This document shows, one piece after another, positions 1 through 5,807 of a DNA stretch of 9,479 bases. This stretch comes from Leptolinea sp. GTDB lineage: Bacteria > Chloroflexota > Anaerolineae > Anaerolineales > Anaerolineaceae. Location of the stretch: contig JALHEL010000040.1 in NCBI GenBank assembly GCA_022837205.1, positions 1 to 9,479 of the forward strand, in the 5' to 3' direction. Within the stretch, counting starts at the first letter, position 1, and every line of letters begins with the position of its first letter. The position numbers and the translations under genes are program-made. Below the pieces are notes generated by a model that made no database searches, was not told the DNA's origin, and worked only from the letters and a program-made list of their open reading frames with translations.

Positions 1-506
1 GATTGCAGAAATTCTTTTTCCTGAAATATATCCATGAAAATTTCTGTCCCTCTGAGGTGAGAAGCCAACGTGAACGGTCCGCAGATCAAGCCATATAGTG
101 CAGTGTGGTCTCCTACGGCGATTTTCATCCGTCGCATGACATTCAAAATCATCGGAAGTCTGCCATCGGTAGCTTCAGGAAGCTTATCGGGAATGGACTT
201 CTCAAACGCTAACGGGTGCGATGCAATCGAAGGTGGTGTCTTTTCCGCCCAAAGTAAATCGCAACCTAATATTTCCGCTTCGATTTGCAAATCAAATATA
301 ATCGGCTGGCCGTCAGGATCATAGACCTTATTAACTTCTAACAAGGATTCAAAAAGTTTTTCTTCATCTTTTAATACTTCTAATGCCGAATATCCTTTAA
401 GTTTTCCCGCATGAACTCCGGCAAAAGGCACCCATGGAACACCGTCGATTCTCTCATGTTTTAAGGTTCGTAATAATAATTCTTTCCCTTTGATTTTTTT
501 ATTCAT
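1..506 (-). CDS. Uroporphyrinogen decarboxylase (URO-D) family protein, N-terminal part; corrinoid-methyltransferase-like rather than HemE
   Basis: An open frame of 168 codons runs from an ATG at 504-506 to the window edge, so about half of a usual 330-350-residue protein is visible. A good Shine-Dalgarno (GAGGG) lies about nine bases upstream of the ATG. The start (MNKKIKGKELLLRTLKHERI), the segment PIIFDLQIEAEILGCDL (residues 68-84) and GPFTLASHLRG (143-153) match the URO-D TIM-barrel fold. True HemE has an Arg-rich MRQAGR motif soon after the first strand, which binds the porphyrin carboxylates. Here that position reads PFAGVHAGKLKGYS (27-40), so decarboxylation of uroporphyrinogen is unlikely. 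The family also contains MtaA/MtbA/CmuA-type enzymes that move methyl groups between corrinoid proteins and thiols or folates, which I consider the better guess. The substrate cannot be told. The gene is separated from its upstream neighbour by a terminator and has its own candidate promoter. Confidence 0.85.
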   Translation of the reverse strand, partial: MNKKIKGKELLLRTLKHERIDGVPWVPFAGVHAGKLKGYSALEVLKDEEKLFESLLEVNKVYDPDGQPIIFDLQIEAEILGCDLLWAEKTPPSIASHPLAFEKSIPDKLPEATDGRLPMILNVMRRMKIAVGDHTALYGLICGPFTLASHLRGTEIFMDIFQEKEFLQ

Positions 507-540
507 TTGACGGTCCCTCATCCAAAGTTAATATTTGATT

Positions 541-558
541 TGTTACACCGATTTAACA
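541..558. promoter_or_regulatory. Short inverted repeat at the expected transcription start of the URO-D-family gene
   Basis: TGTTA (541-545) and TAACA (554-558) form a 5+5 inverted repeat with an 8-base spacer. It lies just downstream of the -10 box on the minus strand, where a repressor could block initiation. The arms are short and AT-rich, so chance is a real alternative. Confidence 0.2.
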
Positions 559-566
559 CCAAAAAA

Positions 567-572
567 ATTATA
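567..572 (-). promoter_or_regulatory. Candidate -10 box for the URO-D-family gene
   Basis: The minus strand reads a perfect TATAAT at 572-567. It would start transcription near 560 and give a leader of about 54 bases before the ATG at 506. No good -35 hexamer is visible at 16-18 bases upstream; the nearest candidates are CTGAAA or TGAAAT. Its position between the upstream terminator and the gene fits a promoter. Confidence 0.4.
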
Positions 573-602
573 ACTCAGGAAAAGAACAAATTTCAGTTTA
601 GG

Positions 603-640
603 AAAAAAATAAGAGGAAAGCATCTTGTTTTCCTCTTATT
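603..640 (-). terminator. Intrinsic terminator of the 534/147-residue gene pair
   Basis: A perfect 12-base stem (608-619 pairs with 629-640, core GAGG/CCTC) encloses a 9-base loop. On the minus strand the second arm runs directly into a T tract (607-603). It lies about 50 bases after the stop codon of the 147-residue gene and before the promoter of the URO-D-family gene, so it ends the upstream transcript. The plus strand shows no comparable T tract after the stem. Confidence 0.75.
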
Positions 641-687
641 ACAATTATTCTTCATTAAAAAGCGAAATAATGAAAAGGAAGATAAAT

Positions 688-1131
688 TTATAGGATCGGA
701 CGAATACCCTTATAGACACGCGGACCGCTCAAAGTTTTTAGAATTGTCTCAGCCGGACGATTTATGAGTTTACTGATTTCTTCCGAATCTAACGGCGTAT
801 TTCCATTCGAAAGGAATATTCGAAATACTGAATCGGTTAATGGGCCGTTTCCGGAAATAAAATCGTCATTTCTTGCACAATGATTTATGAGAATATCTTG
901 GAGTTGATCAACTTGGATGATTTCACCGGTATCAGAATTAACTGAATCTACAAGTTGATTATCATTAGAAGATTCAAAAAATTTTTTATGTTTATCGCAG
1001 AGATATCCCATCAGGGATAAACGCCAACTGCTGTCGTTTTCCTTCCACCAATCAAAATCAATATGAAATTTGGTAGAAAGGACTGGTTTTATGAACGGTT
1101 TAGCAAAACCGCCTTCGTTGATATTATTCAT
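688..1131 (-). CDS. Conserved protein of unknown function, 147 residues, with a C-terminal winged-helix-like segment
   Basis: I do not know a named family for this protein. The ATG (1129-1131) overlaps the stop of the preceding gene in the arrangement ATGAATAA, an 8-base overlap that strongly suggests translational coupling. The N-terminal half contains the aromatic patch FHIDFDWWKENDSSWRLSL (about 22-40) and a Cys/His-containing stretch YLCDKHKKFF (43-52). The middle has INHCARNDDFI (82-92). The C-terminal segment from about residue 103 to the end (FRIFLSNGNTPLDSEEI then NRPAETILKTLSGPRVYKG) has the helix-turn-helix-wing rhythm of small DNA-binding domains. The product is soluble and cytoplasmic by composition, with no signal peptide or membrane segment. 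An intrinsic terminator follows it. A role in nucleic-acid binding together with its 534-residue partner is inference only. Confidence 0.8.
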   Translation of the reverse strand: MNNINEGGFAKPFIKPVLSTKFHIDFDWWKENDSSWRLSLMGYLCDKHKKFFESSNDNQLVDSVNSDTGEIIQVDQLQDILINHCARNDDFISGNGPLTDSVFRIFLSNGNTPLDSEEISKLINRPAETILKTLSGPRVYKGIRPIL

Positions 1132-2728
1132 ATTCTGTCTCTAATTTGGATTCTTTCGAATTAATTTTAAAATAATAATTATCAAGTATTTCAAAATGAT
1201 CATTATGTATCAGAGTCGCGAGGAGCGGCTTTGGAGGGCAGCGGTGCAGCATATTTACGGCAGCATAAAGCTCAAGGAAATGGACGATACCCTGTGGGTT
1301 ATCACTCGATATTTCCTTGAAGATATTTTCGACCAATTTCCCGAAATTAATATCCGGTTTGTTGTTTTGGTCCCATATCAAGTCCAACTGGGGATTATTT
1401 TCCACATAAATACACATTCTTTCATCAAAATCCGTATTGATCGGTTGTTGCCTTATTTCAAAATGGATTTTTCCTTTTGAATCAAACACAGCGGTTCTGA
1501 TCCAGTCTTTCGATGATCGCGGTGGAATCATCGAAATTTCCACATCAGTCGAGTTATCGATCTTCCGCAATCGTATAAAACTGCCGGGTATTATATGATT
1601 TTCCCGATACCATTGTTTAAGCCCGGAAACATAATTCTCTTTCACTAATACCCACCCGGGGAACTTTGAAGATTTGTTCTTGTCAACGAATTCAAAAATC
1701 ACCTTATCGGTTTCTAAAGCAGTCGGGAAAATAGGACGAATACTTCCGATTAGAGGAAGTGAACCGGCTTTCCAATGAGGATAATTGATACAGATATCAA
1801 AAGTTTTGATTTCCGTTTCCGGAGTGATTTGATTATCAGGATCTAATTCATCATGAATTTGTAAATGATCTAAAGAATAACCGTTGATATCCGCTTTTTC
1901 ACTGTCAATTCCATAATATTTTAAAGTCAGTGGTTTTTTTCTGACATCTTCGGGTTCCAGCAATTTTAAAACCCATAAAACTTTTCCTGTCGGACCGACC
2001 TCATCAAAGCGATCATCTTTATAAAGGGCATAATTAAAAGAAAATTCGGTGAGCAAATCATTACTGTCCATCGGATATTCGATTGCTTCGAGAATTTTTC
2101 TTGTCTGAACAGGCTGACCTTCTTCCATTTCAAGAGCAGCTTCGGCAAGATTTAAGTATCCGAGATTAACCTCCGATAGAAGCGCTTTGGGAAACCAAAA
2201 ATCAGCTAAAGTAAATAATCCATCTGATTGAGCGAGCAACTGCCGGACTTTTTTAGAAATCGACCCGCCAAATCGATCGAGAACTTCCTCCGGGTCAAGC
2301 AAAAATTCGGAATCCGAAGAATAATAATCGAATGAATTCAACCTGTGGTCTTGCAGACTACCGGCAAATTCTTTTTCTGTCCCATCCTCAAAAAGGAATG
2401 TGATTGCATTAAAATCAGGAAGATCCGGATTATTACCTTGCCGGATATTGATAACTTTTGCTTTTTGATTATCCGATAAAGGAAAGAGTATCTCCTCGCC
2501 CATTTGATAATCCCGGTTCGGCCTGTAAACCTGCCCGCGAGATTTTTCTTTTTTCTGGAGCTCTTTTCTAAATAATCGTATATGTTCGTCAATTATCGCT
2601 TTCGATAATTCCAACGAAGTCATCGGAACTTCTTTTTCCAGTAAATAATTATAGATGAAATCCAAATCCGACTGGCTGAGGTTCAGATCTTTCCAATTTA
2701 CAATTGTATTAACACTTTTATCGTTCAC
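1124..2728 (-). CDS. Conserved protein of unknown function, 534 residues, probably several winged-helix (HARE-HTH-like) segments
   Basis: It starts at a GTG (2726-2728) with an AAGGGA ribosome site about eight bases upstream; no better start is visible. I do not recognise a named family, but it resembles hypothetical proteins I associate with Anaerolineae. Visible segments: a helical N-terminus with VPMTSLELSKAII (34-46); a small beta-rich unit, QVYRPNRDYQMGEEILFP to LFEDGTEKEFAG (66-123); and a stretch LAEAALEMEEGQPVQTRKI through FSFNYALYKDDRFDEVG to LWVLKLLEP (194-259), which looks like the HARE-HTH fold found in RNA polymerase delta subunit and restriction-associated proteins. A beta-rich region FPGWVLVKENYVSGL (356-370) follows. 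A second possible winged helix lies at 464-521, including ELYAAVNMLHRCPPKP. No catalytic motif, signal peptide or membrane helix is seen. The protein is acidic. The 147-residue gene overlaps its end. DNA or RNA-polymerase binding is inference. Confidence 0.8.
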   Translation of the reverse strand: MNDKSVNTIVNWKDLNLSQSDLDFIYNYLLEKEVPMTSLELSKAIIDEHIRLFRKELQKKEKSRGQVYRPNRDYQMGEEILFPLSDNQKAKVINIRQGNNPDLPDFNAITFLFEDGTEKEFAGSLQDHRLNSFDYYSSDSEFLLDPEEVLDRFGGSISKKVRQLLAQSDGLFTLADFWFPKALLSEVNLGYLNLAEAALEMEEGQPVQTRKILEAIEYPMDSNDLLTEFSFNYALYKDDRFDEVGPTGKVLWVLKLLEPEDVRKKPLTLKYYGIDSEKADINGYSLDHLQIHDELDPDNQITPETEIKTFDICINYPHWKAGSLPLIGSIRPIFPTALETDKVIFEFVDKNKSSKFPGWVLVKENYVSGLKQWYRENHIIPGSFIRLRKIDNSTDVEISMIPPRSSKDWIRTAVFDSKGKIHFEIRQQPINTDFDERMCIYVENNPQLDLIWDQNNKPDINFGKLVENIFKEISSDNPQGIVHFLELYAAVNMLHRCPPKPLLATLIHNDHFEILDNYYFKINSKESKLETEYE

Positions 2729-2772
2729 AATATATTCCCTTCCCTAATTCGTGATTCACTATTCATTGATTG

Positions 2773-4176
2773 TTAGGGAAAACTGTTGTTGATCCAAGCC
2801 AGTGGATTGACATAGATACCGTTTACTTTTATTTCCCAATGCAGGTGAGGACCGACTGATCTGCCGGTCGAACCTATTAATCCAATTAAATCACCTCGTT
2901 TCACCTGTTGACCCGCCGTAACAAAGGTCTCCGACTGATGGGAATACGTTGAATAGATCCCCCAACCGTGATCAATAATGGTGTGTTTGCCATGAATCGG
3001 TAGGTCACCAGAAAACAAAACCGTCCCATCAGCCGCGGCATAAATGTTAATATTATTTGCCGTACAAACACCAAAATCTACCCCTGAATGGAAATTCGTA
3101 TAAGAACCGTCATTATAAGTACGGCGATTTCCAAAGCCGGATACTAAGCAGGGTTCATCTACAGGATAAGACATCCTGTCTCCCCAGGATTTTATCGGTG
3201 AGGTTTGAGTTATTCCGGCAAGAGTCGCCTGATCAACTTCATTTGAATGATCTTCCAATGTGGAAGCATCGACTCCCGAGACAACTTCATAAGTAAAGAC
3301 TCCTGGTTCGACAACAACTTTTTGGCGAATGTCAAAGGATTCTCCGTTCGAATTCGAACCTGAAAGCTGTAAGTCGGTGAGCCCCGTTTCCTGTTCGGCA
3401 TCAACGCCAAAAAGTGCATACCAATCATTTGATGCGGTATCTTCCTGATAAAAATTCAGGTCTTGATTTAGGATTGCCCCCGATAATGTCAAGGAATAAG
3501 GGGTTTTGAGGTGAATCACTTGTGTTTCGCCTTGCATAAGTGGAAGATTTGTTATTTCTATTTGATCGATTAATGGAGAAATCGCATGCACCGGAATATT
3601 CAAGTCTTCGGAAACTGTTGAGAATAACAACTGTTTTTCTGCGATATCCCATGAACCGTTTAATCGATTGATCTTGGCTAATTTCTCCGGATTTGTCTTC
3701 TGCAAAACGGCTTTTTCAAGGCTTGTTTCATCATTCTCAAAAGTGTCCACAGCCGAGTATCTGTTGCCATTGGTATTTTGAACCAAAATTAATGTGGAAC
3801 CCACATAGACTTCAGATAAGCTTGAAATCTTGTTTATTTTGAGAATATCGTTGACATCCATGCCGGAAAGAATGCTGATATTGGCCAGGGTGTCTCCTAA
3901 ATTAACACTTTGCATAAAAATGGTTCCGGATATTCCTTTAAGTGACGGAATTTTGATTCTATCCCCTATGGCTATTGAATTAGGATCCGAGATTTGATTG
4001 ATCCGAACAATTTCATCAAGAGTTGTAGAAAAACGAGCAGCGACAATTGATAAAAAATCGCCTTCTTGAATTACATATTCTGGATAAATATCGTTGGAAT
4101 TTTGCCGGTATGCTGAAGTTGTCAATACCGCAAGTAAAATAAGAGACGAAAAAATGATTCTGTTTTTATAAATCAT
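2773..4176 (-). CDS. Secreted LysM / M23-family peptidoglycan metallopeptidase
   Basis: This is a zinc endopeptidase expected to cut peptide cross-links of peptidoglycan outside the membrane. Residues 1-22 form a signal peptide or N-terminal anchor (Lys/Arg, then a hydrophobic run). LysM 1 covers about 34-78 (YVIQEGDFLSIVAARF) and LysM 2 about 88-132. A third, degenerate LysM-like unit follows at about 151-186 (LEKAVLQKTNPEKLAKINRL). A beta-sandwich-like spacer (about 207-300) precedes the M23 domain (about 340-465). The metal and catalytic residues are complete: H363 and D367 in FHSGVDF, H413 in YSHQ, and H444/H446 in HLHWE. LysM units bind glycan strands and place the enzyme at the wall. 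The start is fixed by the signal peptide, since the next Met is at residue 88. No Shine-Dalgarno precedes it. The gene follows the recombinase by 35 bases and has a candidate promoter overlapping the recombinase end. Confidence 0.93.
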   Translation of the reverse strand: MIYKNRIIFSSLILLAVLTTSAYRQNSNDIYPEYVIQEGDFLSIVAARFSTTLDEIVRINQISDPNSIAIGDRIKIPSLKGISGTIFMQSVNLGDTLANISILSGMDVNDILKINKISSLSEVYVGSTLILVQNTNGNRYSAVDTFENDETSLEKAVLQKTNPEKLAKINRLNGSWDIAEKQLLFSTVSEDLNIPVHAISPLIDQIEITNLPLMQGETQVIHLKTPYSLTLSGAILNQDLNFYQEDTASNDWYALFGVDAEQETGLTDLQLSGSNSNGESFDIRQKVVVEPGVFTYEVVSGVDASTLEDHSNEVDQATLAGITQTSPIKSWGDRMSYPVDEPCLVSGFGNRRTYNDGSYTNFHSGVDFGVCTANNINIYAAADGTVLFSGDLPIHGKHTIIDHGWGIYSTYSHQSETFVTAGQQVKRGDLIGLIGSTGRSVGPHLHWEIKVNGIYVNPLAWINNSFP

Positions 4177-4191
4177 AAAACTACGGTGAGG

Positions 4192-4222
4192 ATTTTACCA
4201 TAAAAAGAAAATTACTTGTCAA
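4192..4222 (-). promoter_or_regulatory. Candidate extended -10 promoter for the LysM/M23 gene
   Basis: The minus strand has a perfect TTGACA (4222-4217), a 19-base spacer, and TAAAAT (4197-4192) preceded by TGG, which is the TGn extended -10 element. The -35 box lies inside the last codons of the recombinase gene. Transcription would start near 4185, leaving a leader of only about ten bases before the ATG at 4176. The spacer is longer than ideal. Confidence 0.4.
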
Positions 4223-5192
4223 ATATCTTCTGATAGGTATCATCCAGCTCATCATTTGCGAGGTGAGTATAACGCTGTGTCACTGCGATATTGGTGTGGC
4301 GGGCAAACTCCTGTGCGATTTTAAGGTTTCCGGTTTCATGCAGGACGGTAGTCACAAAATAATGACGAAAAGAATGCGGTGTAATCGTTCCGACCGCGTC
4401 TTTCCCAAGGCATTCCGAAACTCTTTCCGAAACGATCAAACGTCCGGTTTTTGTCGTAATAGGCAAAATATTTTTACCGGAACCTTTATCATGACGTGCA
4501 AAGACAGGTAATGCAGAAAGCGGGAGCGTACCTGATCCATCAAGAACGCCTCTTTCATTTAAATAATTGCGCATAGACATGATAGAACGCTTAGAAAATC
4601 GAATTACAGCCTGTTTATTCCCTTTTCCGATTATAACCGCTTTATTTCGGAACCAATCAATATCGCCTCTGCGAAGGCCACAAATTTCATGAATTCGGAG
4701 TCCTGTGTCGGCCAACGTGAGCAAAAAAGCTGAATCTCGGAGATTAATCAATCTTTGAACATCATTTTCCACAGGTTTATCCGGCAAAGTTTCGGCATAA
4801 GCTAATACCTTTTCGATTGATTCAATGGGAAATTGCGGGATGCGAATACCGGGTTTTCTGGAACGTTGGGCGATTAGCAATTTTACACGATGCATATTTA
4901 AATCCGACAAGTTTTCCGCTGCTAAAAATTCAAGATAATTTTTGAACACATTTATATAAAGACTTTCGGTCGTCGGAGAATAACTTTTTAAATACTTTGA
5001 AAAATCGGAGACAAATTCTTCTGTAATAACGGAAACTGAACTTTCTTTATCAATCTGATTTTCATCCAACATTTCAAGAAAAACATCCAAACCGTTAGAA
5101 TACGTTCTGGCAGTGTTTTCACTTCTTGATAAGGAAACGTTATCTATAAACATTTTTATGCTTTGAATAATCGATACTTGTGATGCGTCCAT
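4212..5192 (-). CDS. Tyrosine recombinase (XerC/XerD-like integrase), 326 residues
   Basis: This enzyme catalyses site-specific strand exchange through a covalent 3'-phosphotyrosine link. With the start at 5190-5192, residues 1-110 are the helical SAM-like core-binding domain and about 120-326 the catalytic domain. All catalytic residues are present: R166 in TGLRIHEI, K190 in IGKGNKQ, H273 and R276 in TPHSFRH, H299 in FARH, and the nucleophile Y308 in TQRYTHL. The usual LGH before the last histidine reads FARH, a mild departure. The frame stays open upstream to a TTG at 5277-5279 (355 residues), but that stretch contains a good promoter and lacks a ribosome site. The ATG at 5192 has AAAGGG just upstream and gives the normal family length. 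No adjacent tRNA, direct repeats, excisionase or phage genes are seen, so a chromosomal Xer-type or stand-alone recombinase is more likely than a prophage integrase. Its target site is unknown. Confidence 0.92.
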   Translation of the reverse strand: MDASQVSIIQSIKMFIDNVSLSRSENTARTYSNGLDVFLEMLDENQIDKESSVSVITEEFVSDFSKYLKSYSPTTESLYINVFKNYLEFLAAENLSDLNMHRVKLLIAQRSRKPGIRIPQFPIESIEKVLAYAETLPDKPVENDVQRLINLRDSAFLLTLADTGLRIHEICGLRRGDIDWFRNKAVIIGKGNKQAVIRFSKRSIMSMRNYLNERGVLDGSGTLPLSALPVFARHDKGSGKNILPITTKTGRLIVSERVSECLGKDAVGTITPHSFRHYFVTTVLHETGNLKIAQEFARHTNIAVTQRYTHLANDELDDTYQKIFDK

Positions 5193-5249
5193 AAAACCCT
5201 TTCTTTCCTTTATGTGTATGATAAGAGTACTTATCAAACCCTTAGCATT

Positions 5250-5279
5250 ATTATAAACGAATTGCATATAATTTGACAA
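5250..5279 (-). promoter_or_regulatory. sigma70-like promoter of the tyrosine recombinase
   Basis: On the minus strand, TTGTCA (5279-5274), an 18-base spacer and a perfect TATAAT (5255-5250) predict a start near 5243. The leader to the ATG at 5192 would then be about 50 bases. This placement is the main reason for rejecting the longer TTG-started version of the recombinase. Confidence 0.65.
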
Positions 5280-5301
5280 GGTCTCTACACTCTCTTAAAA
5301 A
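5273..5301 (+). promoter_or_regulatory. Candidate distal promoter of the asp23-like/nusB operon, sharing its -35 with the divergent promoter
   Basis: The plus strand has a perfect TTGACA (5273-5278), a 17-base spacer and TAAAAA (5296-5301, four of six matches to the -10 consensus). Its -35 overlaps the minus-strand TTGTCA because the core TTGACAA reads as a promoter element in both directions. It would leave a leader of about 150 bases before the ATG at 5458. Confidence 0.35.
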
Positions 5302-5372
5302 TAGTCACAAGGATTTTTCTTACTTTGATTGCTTTACCGACAAAATCTTCTAATGGGTTCAAGAAAAGGGAA

Positions 5373-5394
5373 AACATGATTTAAAATTCATGTT
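5373..5394. promoter_or_regulatory. Operator-like inverted repeat upstream of the asp23-like gene
   Basis: AACATGA (5373-5379) and TCATGTT (5388-5394) are perfect 7-base arms separated by 8 AT-only bases. They lie across the place where the -35 element of the proximal promoter (TATAAT at 5406-5411) would be. This arrangement is typical of a dimeric regulator site. No T tract follows directly, so a terminator is less likely. Confidence 0.4.
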
Positions 5395-5405
5395 CATATT
5401 TCATT

Positions 5406-5411
5406 TATAAT
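5406..5411 (+). promoter_or_regulatory. Candidate proximal -10 box of the asp23-like/nusB operon
   Basis: A perfect TATAAT lies 46 bases before the ATG at 5458. The -35 region is poor (AAAATT at 17 bases), and an inverted repeat covers it, so this promoter may depend on a bound activator or be controlled by a repressor. Confidence 0.4.
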
Positions 5412-5457
5412 AAGCTCATGTTTAAAACAAAAAAGAGATGAGGTTGGAGTAAAAGAA

Positions 5458-5796
5458 ATGGAAAAAAAGCCACGTGTTTCAGGAAGCACGATGATTGCTC
5501 CCGAAGTAATTGAGACTATCATAAAAATGACAGCGATGGAAACGGACGGTGTCAGTAAAATTCCCGCACAATTAACTCATCAACCGGTAAGGATACGTAT
5601 CAATGAAGAAAAAAAAATTGATGCGGATGTTTATGTGAGAATCGAATATCCTTATAATGTCATTCATGTCGGCAAAAAATTGCAGGAAAATATAAACCGT
5701 GTGATTTCAGAAACGATTGGAATGGAACCGGGCTCAATAAATATCCATATTGAAGATATCGATTATCTTAACAACTCGGAAAAAGAAAGATCCTGA
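5458..5796 (+). CDS. Asp23/Gls24 family envelope-stress-type protein, 112 residues
   Basis: Proteins of this family (Asp23 of Staphylococcus, Gls24 of Enterococcus, YloU/YqhY of Bacillus) are small cytoplasmic proteins linked to the cell envelope or to lipid metabolism. Their molecular role is poorly known. The family pattern is clear: GSTMIAPEVIETIIKMTAMETDGV (9-32, quoted here only as its start and end GSTMIAPEV...ETDGV), the paired strands VRIRINEEKKIDADVYVRIE (44-63), then VGKKLQENINRVISETIGM (71-89) and the closing strand INIHIEDID (94-102). Length is normal for the short version. GGAG about ten bases upstream of the ATG serves as ribosome site. nusB begins 11 bases after the stop, so the two are one operon. 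The same gene next to nusB is known from Firmicutes (yqhY-nusB), which supports the family call. Confidence 0.9.
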   Translation: MEKKPRVSGSTMIAPEVIETIIKMTAMETDGVSKIPAQLTHQPVRIRINEEKKIDADVYVRIEYPYNVIHVGKKLQENINRVISETIGMEPGSINIHIEDIDYLNNSEKERS

Positions 5797-5807
5797 CTGA
5801 AAATAAT

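Noticed and set aside
70..324. Open frame on the plus strand near the left edge
   Set aside because: It lies opposite the URO-D-family gene, which has clear family motifs and a ribosome site. The plus-strand translation has no recognisable pattern.
507..767. Plus-strand frame of 86 codons covering the terminator and the end of the 147-residue gene
   Set aside because: It translates the terminator hairpin and the T/A-rich intergenic region into low-complexity sequence and has no ribosome site.
1196..1480. Plus-strand frame inside the 534-residue gene
   Set aside because: Antisense shadow; the minus-strand frame is five times longer, has a good start, and is coupled to the next gene.
2729..2772. 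Terminator or promoter between the M23 gene and the 534-residue gene
   Set aside because: The 44-base gap holds only a ribosome site and loosely repeated AT-rich words; no clear hairpin or promoter pair is visible.
3057..3652. Several short frames on both strands within the M23 peptidase gene
   Set aside because: They overlap the beta-sandwich and M23 catalytic regions, whose motifs are intact in the main frame.
4212..5279. Possible integrated element driven by the tyrosine recombinase
   Set aside because: No flanking tRNA fragment, direct repeats, excisionase, replication or phage structural genes are visible; the neighbours are ordinary chromosomal genes, and base composition looks even.
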